From NCBI RefSeq assembly GCF_001612825.1, contig NZ_BDBE01000006.1, positions 124,001-188,000 of the forward strand: 64,000 nt of DNA, written 5' to 3'. The notes under the pieces were generated by a model that worked only from the letters and a program-made list of their open reading frames with translations, was not told the origin of the DNA and did no database searches. Positions 20,278 through 28,874 of this stretch are shown piece by piece; position 1 is the stretch's first letter, and every line of letters begins with the position of its first letter. The translations under genes and the position numbers were made by a program. The DNA comes from Nocardia caishijiensis NBRC 108228 (GTDB lineage Bacteria > Actinomycetota > Actinomycetes > Mycobacteriales > Mycobacteriaceae).

Positions 20278-20780
20278 CAGCAGTAGGTGGCGTTCGCGGC
20301 CGCGATGTAGACCTCGGCGGCCTTGTTGACGTCCATCTTCGCCGGATCGAAGGCGGCATCGGTGCCAGCCATCGCGGCGACGAAGGTGGCGATGTCGGCG
20401 TCACTGGCACCGGTGGTCTTCGCCGAGCAGATGTAGGTGGCGGCGGTGATCGCGCTGGTCTGGTCGGCCGGGTGGATGCCGTTCTTCGCCAGCTCGTCGA
20501 GGAACGCCTTGTCCTTGCCCGCGGCCGGGGTCTGCTCGACGGTGGGAGCGACCTGCGGCTGCTCGGGCGCCGAGGTCTCGGCCTCCGGCGCCGCCGAGGT
20601 GGTGTCCTCGGCCGCCGAGGTGGCGGGTGCCTGCGTGGTCGCCGACGCGGCGGCGCTCGCACTCGACGACAGGGTCGGTGTCTGCGAGGCGGTCGAGTCG
20701 TTGTCGCCGCAGGCGGACAGCAGGGCGACGGCCGCGAGGGCCGCGACCGATCCGGCTACCTTGCCAGGGATCCGATGCAT
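20277..20780 (-). CDS. DUF732-domain lipoprotein
   Basis: A 167-residue protein with a lipoprotein signal peptide (ALLSACGDN, lipidated Cys near residue 24), a Ser/Thr/Ala/Glu-rich spacer (about residues 30-88), and a C-terminal DUF732 domain with FLDELAKNGIHPADQTSAIT, a YICS cysteine and the terminal AAANATYC cysteine. DUF732 proteins are small secreted mycobacterial-type proteins of unknown function. It overlaps the cutinase gene by one base, which suggests the two are made together. Confidence 0.88.
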   Translation of the reverse strand: MHRIPGKVAGSVAALAAVALLSACGDNDSTASQTPTLSSSASAAASATTQAPATSAAEDTTSAAPEAETSAPEQPQVAPTVEQTPAAGKDKAFLDELAKNGIHPADQTSAITAATYICSAKTTGASDADIATFVAAMAGTDAAFDPAKMDVNKAAEVYIAAANATYC

Positions 20781-20833
20781 GAAGATGTCTTTCCTCGATC
20801 GTTAGTCAGGGGAGCGGTCGCTGCCAAGGCTAG

Positions 20834-20854
20834 CCGGACAACGGGCCGGTCCGG
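20834..20854. terminator. Weak inverted repeat after the LGFP mycolyltransferase gene
   Basis: CCGGAC at 20834-20839 pairs with GTCCGG at 20849-20854 around a 9-nt loop, between the stop of the LGFP mycolyltransferase gene and the start of the DUF732 gene. It could be a short terminator but is much weaker than the other hairpins of this cluster. Confidence 0.3.
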
Positions 20855-20893
20855 GCGTGCGGCCACGAACCTCAGCGAGTTCTCAGCCCGAGC

Positions 20894-22717
20894 TCACACC
20901 CCGTGCACTTCGGGTCTGCCGTCACGCACCACGATGAACCCGGTCTGAAAATTCTGCTGCACACCACCCGGAACGGTGAACTCGTCGCTCACCGGATACC
21001 CCAGACGACCGTTCTCGAAGCCCTGGGCGGCCCAGGCGTCGGCCAGCGGACCCGGACGCACCGCGAAGGCACCCGAGAGCGGACTCCAGTAGATGGTGCC
21101 GCCCTCGAAGCGGGTGGCCCGGCCGAAGTCCTTCAGCGGCAGCTCACCCGACACCGGGAAACCGAGCGGGCTGTTCTCGAATCCGAGCTGCGCGTACTTG
21201 TCGAGGATGAAGCCCTCCACGCGGTGCGCGCCGGTGGCGGCACTGTGGAACATGGTGCCGTGCTCGAAGGCCTGCACCGCGCCGTCGCGGCTGGGTGTAC
21301 GCGCCTCGGCGGCCAGCGGGTAGCCCGCGGGCCCGCCCTCGAAGCCCTGCCTGCCCCATTCCTCGAGGAACGCGCCGCGCACCACCTGCGCGCCGGTCTG
21401 CGGCGTCCAGTAGATCGAGCCGCCCTCGAAGGTCTGCATGCGGCCGCGCCCGTCGGGCAGGCCGTGCTCGCCACCCGTGGGCAGACCCAACGGTGAAGCG
21501 GCACCGCCGATTCCGGCGTAGGTGCCACCGATCCGGCCGCCCACCGCATGGGTGCCGGTCGCGGCCGAATGGAACACCCGGCCGTTCACGAAGTCCTGCA
21601 CCACCCCGGCACCGGCCGCGTACTCACCGGTGACACACCCGCCGAGCCAATTCGCCACCTGTGCGACGGGACCGATCGCCCCACCGGCCGCACACTGCGC
21701 CCCGCCGGGCTCGGTGCCGAGCGCGGCCGCCGCCTGCGGCCACGACTGACGCATCTCGAAATCCCAGTACGGCCACGAATGTGTGCCCGCCGGACGGTAG
21801 TTCGCCTGCACGGGGATGGCCAGCTTCTCCAGTTTGGTGACGAAGTTCTGGGTCGACAGGCGCGAGAGGATCTCCAGCCCGGTGCCCGCCCAGTTCTCGC
21901 TCAGCAGCGGGATCTCCCCCGCCTGATCGTGGCTGCCCGCCAACCCGCTGCCGCTCGAGACGTACATGCTCACGCCTTTGAGCTTCTCGGCCAGCAGGTA
22001 GGGGTCGTGGGCGGCCCACTCCGGGCCCCCGGGCGGACCCCACATGGCCGACGACTCGAACCCGCCCGCGTCGCGCACCGCGAATTCGATCGCCTGCGGC
22101 ATGCCGAGCGTGGTCGTGGTGAGCAGGCCCGAGTACGAGGCCACGTATTTCATCAGGCCGGGGTTGCGGCCCGCCAGATTCATCGCGGCCGTGCCACCCA
22201 TCGAAAGCCCCTGGACGCCACGCACATCCGTCGTGCGCCAATCACGCTCGAGCACCGGCGGGAGTTCCCTGGTGAGGAAGGTCTCCCACTTGTACACATG
22301 ACCGTTGTTGGGCTCGAGCCAATCGGAGTAGAAGCTGGACTGACCGCCCACCGGCAGCACCACGTTCACGTTCTTGTCGGCGTAGAAGCCTTCGGCGTCG
22401 GCGTCTTTGGTCCAGCCGTTCTCGTCGTCCTGGGCGCGCAGACCGTCGAGCATCAGCATCATCGGGAACGCGGCGTCGGGGCGGGCGTGCCAGTTGCGGG
22501 CCAGCAGCATCTGCACCTGGATGGGGGTGTTCATGGCGGGCGAGAAGACCGTCAAGGCCACTCGCCGGTCCGTCAGCCACTCCACCCGTTGCACCGATGC
22601 CACGGCGGCCTGCACGGGAACGGGAACGGCGAGCGCGGGACCGAGCAGGGCGGCGGTCATGGCCGCGATTCCGAGGATCCGCCGAATCGGCGCCCGGAGA
22701 CGATGTTTCTGCAACAC
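20894..22717 (-). CDS. Mycolyltransferase with C-terminal LGFP repeats (PS1/FbpA-type fusion)
   Basis: A 607-residue secreted protein. Residues 1-40 are a signal peptide (VLQKHRLRAPIRRILGIAAM, GTG start). Residues about 45-345 form an Ag85-type esterase domain with the oxyanion/substrate region LPVGGQSSFYSDWLEP, nucleophile in VQGLSMGGTAAMN and His in AGTHSWPYW. Residues about 345-600 hold four or so LGFP repeats (LGLPTGGEHGLPDG, AGYPLAAEARTP, LGFPVSGELPLKD, LGYPVSDEF), which are thought to bind the arabinogalactan cell wall, as in corynebacterial PS1. The GTG at 22717 has an ideal AGGAGG site; the open frame further upstream crosses the terminator hairpin and is not coding. It probably transfers mycolates to arabinogalactan or trehalose while anchored in the wall. 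Confidence 0.92.
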   Translation of the reverse strand: MLQKHRLRAPIRRILGIAAMTAALLGPALAVPVPVQAAVASVQRVEWLTDRRVALTVFSPAMNTPIQVQMLLARNWHARPDAAFPMMLMLDGLRAQDDENGWTKDADAEGFYADKNVNVVLPVGGQSSFYSDWLEPNNGHVYKWETFLTRELPPVLERDWRTTDVRGVQGLSMGGTAAMNLAGRNPGLMKYVASYSGLLTTTTLGMPQAIEFAVRDAGGFESSAMWGPPGGPEWAAHDPYLLAEKLKGVSMYVSSGSGLAGSHDQAGEIPLLSENWAGTGLEILSRLSTQNFVTKLEKLAIPVQANYRPAGTHSWPYWDFEMRQSWPQAAAALGTEPGGAQCAAGGAIGPVAQVANWLGGCVTGEYAAGAGVVQDFVNGRVFHSAATGTHAVGGRIGGTYAGIGGAASPLGLPTGGEHGLPDGRGRMQTFEGGSIYWTPQTGAQVVRGAFLEEWGRQGFEGGPAGYPLAAEARTPSRDGAVQAFEHGTMFHSAATGAHRVEGFILDKYAQLGFENSPLGFPVSGELPLKDFGRATRFEGGTIYWSPLSGAFAVRPGPLADAWAAQGFENGRLGYPVSDEFTVPGGVQQNFQTGFIVVRDGRPEVHGV

Positions 22718-22818
22718 GCGCGACCTCCTATCCCCACCCTGGGACACAGCCTCAGTCACGTTGTACCGCAGTACCGGCCGATAACCGGGGAAGACACGCG
22801 AAGCGCCGACACAGCAAA

Positions 22819-22851
22819 AAGACCGGCCCACCCTGCGGGTGAGCCGGTCTT
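22819..22851. terminator. Hairpin terminator between two mycolyltransferase genes
   Basis: AAGACCGGC at 22819-22827 pairs with 22843-22851, with further pairing inside (CACCC/GGGTG) around a short loop. It lies about 25 bases after the stop of the upstream mycolyltransferase gene on the minus strand and carries a U-like run of A's on the + side. Confidence 0.75.
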
Positions 22852-22876
22852 CTCAGCGTTGCTGTGCGGAAACTAC

Positions 22877-23914
22877 TCAGGCACCGAGCGCGCCGAGGAT
22901 CTGCGGGCGAGCCTTCCACAGCTGGTCTTCCCAGTACTTCCACGAGTGGGTACCGGAGGCCGGGAAGTCGAAGGTTGCCGGGATGCCAAGGCTGGTCAGC
23001 CGACGCTGGAACGCCAGGGTGCTCACGAACGAGATGGCCTCGATGCCCATCGCGTTGGCGGTGTTGTACGCGCCGCCGAGACCGGCCGGGCGGTCGTGCT
23101 GACCGGGCAGGCCGTTGGCCGAGGAGATGAACATCGGCAGACCACGCAGCTCGGGCGCGAACACCATCGGATCCATCCGCAGCCACGCCGGGCTCCACGG
23201 AGCGGCCATGGAGTCGACGTTGAAGCGGCCCGCGTCGAGCATCATCACGCGGATGGCCTCACGCATGCCGGGGGCGCCCCAGTTCAGCGGGCCCGACAGC
23301 GAGGAAGCGTGCTTGAACTGGTCGCGGTGCAGGGCGGCCAGGCGCAGCGCGGCCGGACCCGACATCGACAGGCCGAGCACCGCGTTGTTCTTGCGGGAAA
23401 CGCCGTAGCCCTCGAGGAAGGCGGGCAGCTCTTCGGTGAGGAAGGTTTCCCACTTGTAGGTGGTCTTCTGACCGTTGGTGTTGGACGCGGCGGTCCAGTC
23501 GGCGTACCAGCTGGACTGGCCACCGACCGGCATCACGAGAGTGACGTTGTCGTTGGCGAACTGCTGCATCGCGTTGGTCTCGAACGACCAGGCGTTGCGG
23601 TCGTCGCGAGCGCGCAGACCGTCGAGCAGGTACAGCGCGGCGTTGCCACCATTCTTGGCCCACTGAACCTGGACCTTCACCGGCCCCATCTTCGAGGGGA
23701 CCATCAGTTCTTCGTAGCCACCCGCGGGCGCGCGCAGCGCGACACCCGGAACCGGCGCGGCGAACGCAGTCGGGGCCGCCGCACCCGCGGCGATCGGCAG
23801 CACGAGGGCTGCTGCGCCGACAGCTAGAATTCGATTACGCCAACCACGAGGTGCTGTGCCCCGGGACGAACCCGGCTGGTCACCCTTCGGCGCGACGGCC
23901 TTGCCGAAACGCAT
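22877..23914 (-). CDS. Secreted mycolyltransferase, antigen 85-type (paralogue 3)
   Basis: A 345-residue secreted esterase of the antigen 85 family, which transfers mycolic acid from trehalose monomycolate to arabinogalactan or to a second trehalose. Signal peptide residues 1-53 (long, ending AAAPTAFAA). Motifs: VPSKMGPVKVQVQW at the start of the mature enzyme, LPVGG-like VMPVGGQSSWYADW, nucleophile in AVLGLSMSGPAALRLA, GMREAIRVMMLDAG, catalytic His in SGTHSWKYWEDQLW. It is the closest of the four to fbpA/Ag85 in length and motif spacing. ATG at 23914 follows AAAGAGAGCGGA. Hairpins isolate it on both sides, so it likely has its own promoter. Confidence 0.94.
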   Translation of the reverse strand: MRFGKAVAPKGDQPGSSRGTAPRGWRNRILAVGAAALVLPIAAGAAAPTAFAAPVPGVALRAPAGGYEELMVPSKMGPVKVQVQWAKNGGNAALYLLDGLRARDDRNAWSFETNAMQQFANDNVTLVMPVGGQSSWYADWTAASNTNGQKTTYKWETFLTEELPAFLEGYGVSRKNNAVLGLSMSGPAALRLAALHRDQFKHASSLSGPLNWGAPGMREAIRVMMLDAGRFNVDSMAAPWSPAWLRMDPMVFAPELRGLPMFISSANGLPGQHDRPAGLGGAYNTANAMGIEAISFVSTLAFQRRLTSLGIPATFDFPASGTHSWKYWEDQLWKARPQILGALGA

Positions 23915-24095
23915 GTGAATTCCGCTCTCTTTCTGCTGTTATGGCATGCCAGACACGTTGGTGCCGACAACCGGATCCCGACACTCCGGTCGTCAGAAGA
24001 GATGAAACAACGATCTGGTCACACTTACGCTCGCTGGAGGATATTCGACTGGCGAATCAACTGCAAGGGCAGGGACATTGGCGGCTGGCGCCGCG

Positions 24096-24188
24096 GGGTT
24101 TTCGGCCCTGGAGGCCTCGCATCCGAAGGGCGATACTGCGCCTGCGGCGTTACGTCTCGCCCTTCGGATGCGAGGCGGCCGAAAACCC
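24096..24188. repeat. Long inverted repeat with GTTTTCGGC-type outer arm
   Basis: The left arm is 24096-24107 (GGGTTTTCGGCC) plus 24114-24133 and the right arm is 24157-24188. Both parts pair perfectly, giving 32 base pairs interrupted only by a 6-nt bulge (CTGGAG at 24108-24113), with a loop of 23 bases. It follows a normal terminator and is much longer than termination needs. A hairpin of similar design lies at 25569-25660. Confidence 0.75.
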
Positions 24189-24209
24189 GTTGTTGTTACG
24201 ACAGACGAA

Positions 24210-24238
24210 AACCGGCGCCGAAATGTTCGGCGCCGGTT
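24210..24238. terminator. Terminator hairpin of mycolyltransferase paralogue 2
   Basis: A perfect 13-bp stem (AACCGGCGCCGAA at 24210-24222 with 24226-24238) and 3-nt loop lies 11 bases after the stop codon of the gene ending at 24249 on the minus strand. Confidence 0.82.
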
Positions 24239-24248
24239 GGTCTTTTCG

Positions 24249-25304
24249 TCAGCCGATATTGTTCGACAGGTCCGGGATCATGCGCAGGGCCTCGTCGTTC
24301 CAGTTGTTCCAGGCATGGATGCCGAAGGCCGGGAACGAGTAGGTGACATTGCGGGCGCCGAGGGTGGCCATGCGGACCTCGAAGGCACGGGTGTTGGCGA
24401 GGGCGAGCGCTTCCAGTGCCATGCCGTTGACGGTGTTGATGTTCGGGCCGTCGGTCGAGGTGGGCAGGCCGGAGGCGGCGGCGATCCACAGGCGGGTGTT
24501 GTTGCGAACCAGGTTGGGGGCGAACACGAACGGGTCCATCCGCAGCCACTGTGGACCCCACGGCGGTGCCATGGAGTCCACGTTGTAGCCGCCCGCGTCG
24601 ATCATGGCGAGGCGGATGGCCTCGCGCATGCCGGGCGCGGAGATGTTCAGGTAGCCCGAGTAGGCACCGGCGAAGGAGAACTGGTCGGGGTGGTAGGCAG
24701 CCAGGGTGAGTGCGGCCGAACCGCCCATCGACAGACCGAACACGCCGTTGCGGAAGCGGTTGAAACCGAGGCGGTCGGCGAGCGCGTTGCGCAGATCGTT
24801 GGTGAGGAACGATTCCCACTGGTAGCGGTAGCTCTTGCCGGGACCGCCGGAAAGCGCGTTCGCCGCACCGGAACCGGAGTTCGGCGCGCCGGTGCCGGGC
24901 ACACCGAAGAATGAACTCGGCGAGTTCCAATCGGCGTAGAAACTCGACATTCCGCCGACCGGCATCACCACGTTGATATTGGCGCGGGCGAGCGCGTTGG
25001 GAATGTCGGTTTCGATCTCCCAGCCGTTGAGGTGCTCGGGGGCACGCATGCCGTCGAGGACGTAGACGACGCGGTTGGTGTTGCCGTCGGCGGCGCGCAG
25101 GACGCGAGACTTGATCGGGCCCATGCCCGAGTCGACCCAGAAGTCGAAGGCGGCGGCGTTGAAACCGGCCTCGGCCGGTGCGGCCGTGCCCGCCACCGTG
25201 GTGGTGAGCGGGACGAGCAGAGCCATGGATACGCCCGCGGCCCATCGCCGCAGCCACGATCCACGGGTCTGCACGGGTCCACGCTCGCGGCGCAGTGTTC
25301 GCAT
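24249..25304 (-). CDS. Secreted mycolyltransferase, antigen 85-type (paralogue 2)
   Basis: A 351-residue Ag85-family esterase. Signal peptide to about residue 45 (WLRRWAAGVSMALLVPLTTTVAG...PAEA). Mature domain: FDFWVDSGMGPIKSRVLRA, VMPVGGMSSFYADW, nucleophile in GVFGLSMGGSAALTLAAYHP, WLRMDPFVFAPNL, catalytic His in FGIHAWNNWNDE. A Gly/Ser/Asn-rich insertion (GVPGTGAPNSGSG) sits between the active-site loop and the nucleophile; paralogue 1 has a different low-complexity insert at the same place. ATG at 25304 (MRTLRRERGP) has an AGAAAGG site; the earlier frame lacks family similarity. It is probably monocistronic. Confidence 0.93.
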   Translation of the reverse strand: MRTLRRERGPVQTRGSWLRRWAAGVSMALLVPLTTTVAGTAAPAEAGFNAAAFDFWVDSGMGPIKSRVLRAADGNTNRVVYVLDGMRAPEHLNGWEIETDIPNALARANINVVMPVGGMSSFYADWNSPSSFFGVPGTGAPNSGSGAANALSGGPGKSYRYQWESFLTNDLRNALADRLGFNRFRNGVFGLSMGGSAALTLAAYHPDQFSFAGAYSGYLNISAPGMREAIRLAMIDAGGYNVDSMAPPWGPQWLRMDPFVFAPNLVRNNTRLWIAAASGLPTSTDGPNINTVNGMALEALALANTRAFEVRMATLGARNVTYSFPAFGIHAWNNWNDEALRMIPDLSNNIG

Positions 25305-25568
25305 TCGACTAGACCTTTCTCGGCAGAACCGAAGGCGCAAACCCCGAGCTACGCGATCGGATTCCTCATCGGGCGTCGAAAGGTGAACGAACCAGGGCAA
25401 AACGGACGATTCAACCTCGACGCATGCTCACTGACTATCAAACGATTCACGAACGCTTACATGTTGCTGGAAAGTGACCCGCAACACAACTCTCGGTGAT
25501 CTGTCGGACATGATTCGTCACCGTCTTTGTCTCGGATCGTGACAGTGACATCGGCGGCCGGGGCTGCG

Positions 25569-25660
25569 GTTTTCGGCGCTTGACTCCGCCTCTTCCCTCC
25601 CTGCGGGCACTCCTTCGTCGCACCCTCCGGTCAGTCCAGAGGCGGAGGCGCGCCGAAAAC
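25569..25660. repeat. Long inverted repeat with GTTTTCGGCGC outer arm
   Basis: GTTTTCGGCGC at 25569-25579 pairs with 25650-25660, and the inner CTCCGCCTC at 25584-25592 pairs with 25639-25647, separated by 2- to 4-nt internal loops, with a terminal loop of about 46 bases. The outer arm is nearly the same as that of the hairpin at 24096-24188, and it occupies the same relative position downstream of a terminator. Confidence 0.7.
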
Positions 25661-25663
25661 AAA

Positions 25664-25699
25664 GAGACCGCCCAGTGCCGAGTGGCACCGAGCGGTCTC
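25664..25699. terminator. Terminator hairpin of mycolyltransferase paralogue 1
   Basis: GAGACCGC at 25664-25671 pairs with 25692-25699, and an inner GTGCC/GGCAC stem continues the hairpin. It lies 20 bases after the stop of the gene ending at 25719 on the minus strand. Confidence 0.8.
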
Positions 25700-25718
25700 G
25701 AGGGTCTGGCGGAGTCGA

Positions 25719-26789
25719 CTATCCGATGTTGGCGGACAGGTCAGGGATCATGCGGTTGACTTCCGCTTCCCAGTTGCGCCAGTTGTGCACGCCGGTGATC
25801 GGGAAGTCGAAGGTGGCGTTGCCGCCGCCGAGGGTGGCCATGCGGACCTGGAAGGCCCGGCTGTTGACCATCGCGAGCAGTTCCAACGGAACGCCCTGCA
25901 CGATTTCCATCGGGTTGGACACATCGCCCGCACCGGGGATACCGCTGGCGGCCGAGACCCAGATGCGGGTGCCGTTGGCCACCAGGCGCGGCGCGAAGAC
26001 GAACGGGTCCATGCGCAGCCACTGCGGGCCCCACGGCGGCGCCATCGCGTCGATGTTGAAGGCGCCCGCGGAGATCATGGCGGTGCGCATCGCCTCACGC
26101 ATACCCGGCGCGGAGATGTTCAGGTAACCGGAGAACGAACCGGCGTAGCTGAACTGGTCGGGGTGGTAGGCGGCCAGGGTCAGGGCGGCCGAGCCACCCA
26201 TCGACAGGCCGAAGACGCCGTTGTTGTTCGGGTTGAAACCGAGCCTGCTCGACAGCGCGTTGCGCAGGTGCGTGGTCAGGAAGGTTTCCCACTTGTAGGT
26301 GTTCTTCTTGCCCGCCACCTGGGCCGGGGCGATCGACGAACCGGTCATCGCGGAACCGGTGGCCGCCGAACCGGTGGAGCTACCGCCCGAACCGGCGTCG
26401 AGGCCGAAGAAGTTGCTCGGCGCGTTCCAGTCGGCGTAGAAGCTGGACTGGCCGCCGACCGGCATCACGACGTTGATGTTGGCCGCGGTCAGCGCGCGGG
26501 CCACATTGGTGTCGATTTCCCAGCCGTTGAGGTCGTCGCGGGCCCGCATGCCGTCGAGCGCGTAGACCACGCGGCCGGTGTTGCCGTCCGCGGCGCGGAA
26601 GATCCGCGACTTGATCGGGCCCATTTCGGAATCGACCCAGAAATCGAAACCACTGGGATCGAATGCCGCCGTCGCGGTGCCGGTTGGACCTGCCACCGAC
26701 GCCCCGAGCGGCAGCACGATCGCCAGCGAAACCAGTACCGACCGCTTGAGCCAGCCGGCTCCCCTGGTTCTCAGACGTCCGCCACGCAT
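25719..26789 (-). CDS. Secreted mycolyltransferase, antigen 85-type (paralogue 1)
   Basis: A 356-residue Ag85-family esterase directly downstream of aftB, the position of fbpA in M. tuberculosis. Signal peptide to about residue 42 (WLKRSVLVSLAIVLPLGASVAG). Mature domain: FDFWVDSEMGPIKSRIFRA, VMPVGGQSSFYADW, nucleophile in GVFGLSMGGSAALTLAAYHP, GMREAMRTAMISAGAFN, His in TGVHNWRNWEAE. A low-complexity insert of about 25 residues rich in Gly, Ser, Thr and Ala (around residues 130-155) precedes the nucleophile domain. ATG at 26789 (MRGGRLRTRG) is chosen over an upstream ATG because of AGGAAAGG and the normal signal-peptide length. Confidence 0.93.
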   Translation of the reverse strand: MRGGRLRTRGAGWLKRSVLVSLAIVLPLGASVAGPTGTATAAFDPSGFDFWVDSEMGPIKSRIFRAADGNTGRVVYALDGMRARDDLNGWEIDTNVARALTAANINVVMPVGGQSSFYADWNAPSNFFGLDAGSGGSSTGSAATGSAMTGSSIAPAQVAGKKNTYKWETFLTTHLRNALSSRLGFNPNNNGVFGLSMGGSAALTLAAYHPDQFSYAGSFSGYLNISAPGMREAMRTAMISAGAFNIDAMAPPWGPQWLRMDPFVFAPRLVANGTRIWVSAASGIPGAGDVSNPMEIVQGVPLELLAMVNSRAFQVRMATLGGGNATFDFPITGVHNWRNWEAEVNRMIPDLSANIG

Positions 26790-26893
26790 TCTGTGTTGGG
26801 CCTTTCCTCGTGCGGTTCGCGCGGAACCGCGGTTGCAATGACCGCCGACTGACATCCGGCACACCAGTGCGCCGACGGAAGTTCTCGTTGACC

Positions 26894-26911
26894 CTATCGC
26901 TACATCGATAG
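26894..26911. promoter_or_regulatory. Palindrome upstream of mycolyltransferase paralogue 1
   Basis: CTATCG at 26894-26899 and CGATAG at 26906-26911 form a perfect inverted repeat with a 6-nt spacer, in an AT-richer patch between aftB and the mycolyltransferase start. It could be an operator; no regulator is known. Confidence 0.3.
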
Positions 26912-26945
26912 CCTGGCGTTACCAAAAAGTAATTATGTGATCGAT

Positions 26946-28874
26946 TCAGCGTTGTGGCTCGGGGTAGGGGTTGACCAACCCGCACCGCTGGATCTCGTAC
27001 TTCGGCACGCGATCGATCCGGTACTTCGCGAAGGTCATCGCATTGCGGAGGTTGTGCTTGAACCGGTCGAAGGTGAGCGGGTCGCGCACGGAGATCATCA
27101 GGGCCTGCGTTTCGGGGCACGACATGGCGGTGCGGGCCTGCGTCACCCACTTCTCGTCCATGAACCACGGCATCCAGGGGTGGATGTCGACCATCCCCGA
27201 GTCGACGACCACCCAGTCGGGGTACAGGCTCTTGTCGTGGCCGATGCGGCCGTCGGCGAGCCGGTCCGAGTGCGCGGCCAGCGGGTAGGCCAGACCCATC
27301 GGGTCGATCACGCGCACGCTCAGCGGCACGTTCATGCTGGTCATGCCGAGGTTGAGGAAGTACACGGTGTGCCCGGCGCCGCCGTCGGGGATGGGCTGGG
27401 GCGGCGGATCGAGGTACCAGAAGGTGAACGACGGCGAGTTCAGCAGCAGACCGCCGTTGGGGTTGTTCGCGATGTCGTTCACCATCGCCCGCATGCGCGG
27501 GTAGTCGAGGTAGTCCTCGGCCCGGATCGGATGGTCGTGGCCGGTATTGAGCACGTAGTACACGCGCTCGTCGACGATGCCCGACGAGCTGATCTTGGTT
27601 CCGGTGGTGATGGCGGTGGTGCTCGCCGCGTACAGCGACCAGCCCGCCGTACCGAGCAGCGCGACCAGCAGTACCGCGAACGACCAGTCCTTCGCGGCGA
27701 ACGCGCGCACCGGAATGGGAACCACCGCCACCGGGAGCAGCAACAGGAACAGCTGGGTGAGCAACATCCGGCCGTGCATGAAGTCACCGCCGACGCGCAC
27801 CGCGTACACGGTGAGCAGCAGGCCACTGACCAGCACCAGCACCACGACCGCGCTCGGCGAACGGAACCACGAGCGAACAGCGGCGATCGACCAGGTCGGC
27901 CGCACCCGGAACCCGTGCGCCATGGCGGCGAGCACGCCCGCGACCAGCAGGACGAGCAGCGGGATCCACAGGTAGTAGGGCCCGACCAGATCGGCCAGGT
28001 ACTTCAGGCCCTGCCCCCACTTGGCACCGCCCGCGTCCTTGGCGACCGCGGTGTTCGGGTAGGGCAGGCCGTAGTAGCCCATCCGCCAGATCTGGTACGC
28101 CACCGGGACCAGCCCGGCGACGAGGACGATCAGCGCGCGCAGAGCGACCGGACCGAACCGGAACCGCGGCATCGGCGCCAGGAAGATCATGCCGAGCGCG
28201 AGTACGCCGATCAGCGTGGCTTCGGGTCGGACGAGGGGTGCCAGACCGGCCATGAAGACCAGCCCGAGCAGCCCGGGAACCCGGACCACAGCGGCCTGAC
28301 TCCACCGGATCATCAGCCACCACAGCAGCCCGACCCAACAGATCACCAGGCCGCTCTCCAGCCCGGAGGTGGCGTAGTCACGCGCGGGCGGCAGGGCGAT
28401 GTAGACGAGCACACCGGCCGGGATCAGCAGCTGACCGGTGCTGCCGCCCCACAGCCGCGCGGTGCCGAGCATGGCGAAGACCATGGCGAGCACCGAGACG
28501 ACGAGGGCGACGCCGAGCACCACGTATTCGAGGCGGGCCTGGGTGACCCAGCTGAAGAACCAGACGATGTAGGTCCACGCGGTGCTGGTGTTGGTTTCGA
28601 CCCGCTCGTCCATGTTGAACACCGGGCCGTTGCCCGCGAGCAGGTTGCGCACTGTGCGAAGGACGATGAGCCCGTCGTCGGCGATCCAGCGCCGCTGCCA
28701 GGCGCCGATCGCGAACAGTGCGGCGGTGAGCACGACCCCACCGACGAAAGTGGCCCGGGACGCGGCTGCGAAACGCGCGGCCGGGCGCGCCTGTTCGGCG
28801 CTGCCCAGCCGTTCGTCTTCAGATGTCTCCCGCTCCGCTACCACGATCTCGTCAGGTGAGATAGACAGCGACAC
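26946..28874 (-). CDS. aftB: Arabinofuranosyltransferase AftB
   Basis: AftB adds the terminal beta-1,2-linked arabinofuranose of arabinogalactan from decaprenyl-phosphoryl-arabinose. The 642-residue protein has about ten membrane segments in the first 430 residues, a GT-C aspartate pair (WIADDGLIVLRTVRNLLAGNG, Asp66-Asp67) in the first outside loop, and an extracytoplasmic C-terminal region. The GTG start at 28874 overlaps the end of ubiA by 23 bases; a GTG at 28844 is an alternative. Order glf-glfT2-phosphatase-ubiA-aftB is that of Rv3809c-Rv3805c. Confidence 0.93.
   Translation of the reverse strand: MSLSISPDEIVVAERETSEDERLGSAEQARPAARFAAASRATFVGGVVLTAALFAIGAWQRRWIADDGLIVLRTVRNLLAGNGPVFNMDERVETNTSTAWTYIVWFFSWVTQARLEYVVLGVALVVSVLAMVFAMLGTARLWGGSTGQLLIPAGVLVYIALPPARDYATSGLESGLVICWVGLLWWLMIRWSQAAVVRVPGLLGLVFMAGLAPLVRPEATLIGVLALGMIFLAPMPRFRFGPVALRALIVLVAGLVPVAYQIWRMGYYGLPYPNTAVAKDAGGAKWGQGLKYLADLVGPYYLWIPLLVLLVAGVLAAMAHGFRVRPTWSIAAVRSWFRSPSAVVVLVLVSGLLLTVYAVRVGGDFMHGRMLLTQLFLLLLPVAVVPIPVRAFAAKDWSFAVLLVALLGTAGWSLYAASTTAITTGTKISSSGIVDERVYYVLNTGHDHPIRAEDYLDYPRMRAMVNDIANNPNGGLLLNSPSFTFWYLDPPPQPIPDGGAGHTVYFLNLGMTSMNVPLSVRVIDPMGLAYPLAAHSDRLADGRIGHDKSLYPDWVVVDSGMVDIHPWMPWFMDEKWVTQARTAMSCPETQALMISVRDPLTFDRFKHNLRNAMTFAKYRIDRVPKYEIQRCGLVNPYPEPQR

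Larger units (their letters stand above)
23915..24248. other. Intergenic region between mycolyltransferase paralogues 3 and 2
   Basis: 334 bases. The right part holds a terminator hairpin (24210-24238) and a much longer inverted repeat (24096-24188), listed separately. The left part, about 23915-24090, should hold the promoter of paralogue 3; I cannot point to clear -35/-10 boxes. Confidence 0.5.
25305..25718. other. Intergenic region between mycolyltransferase paralogues 2 and 1
   Basis: 414 bases. The right third contains a terminator (25664-25699) and a long inverted repeat (25569-25660). The left part, about 25305-25560, is lower in GC and should carry the promoter of paralogue 2. No small gene is supported. 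Confidence 0.5.

Noticed and set aside
20894..22831. Start of the LGFP mycolyltransferase at 22831
   Set aside because: The extra codons run through the terminator hairpin at 22819-22851; the GTG at 22717 with AGGAGG and a signal peptide is far better.
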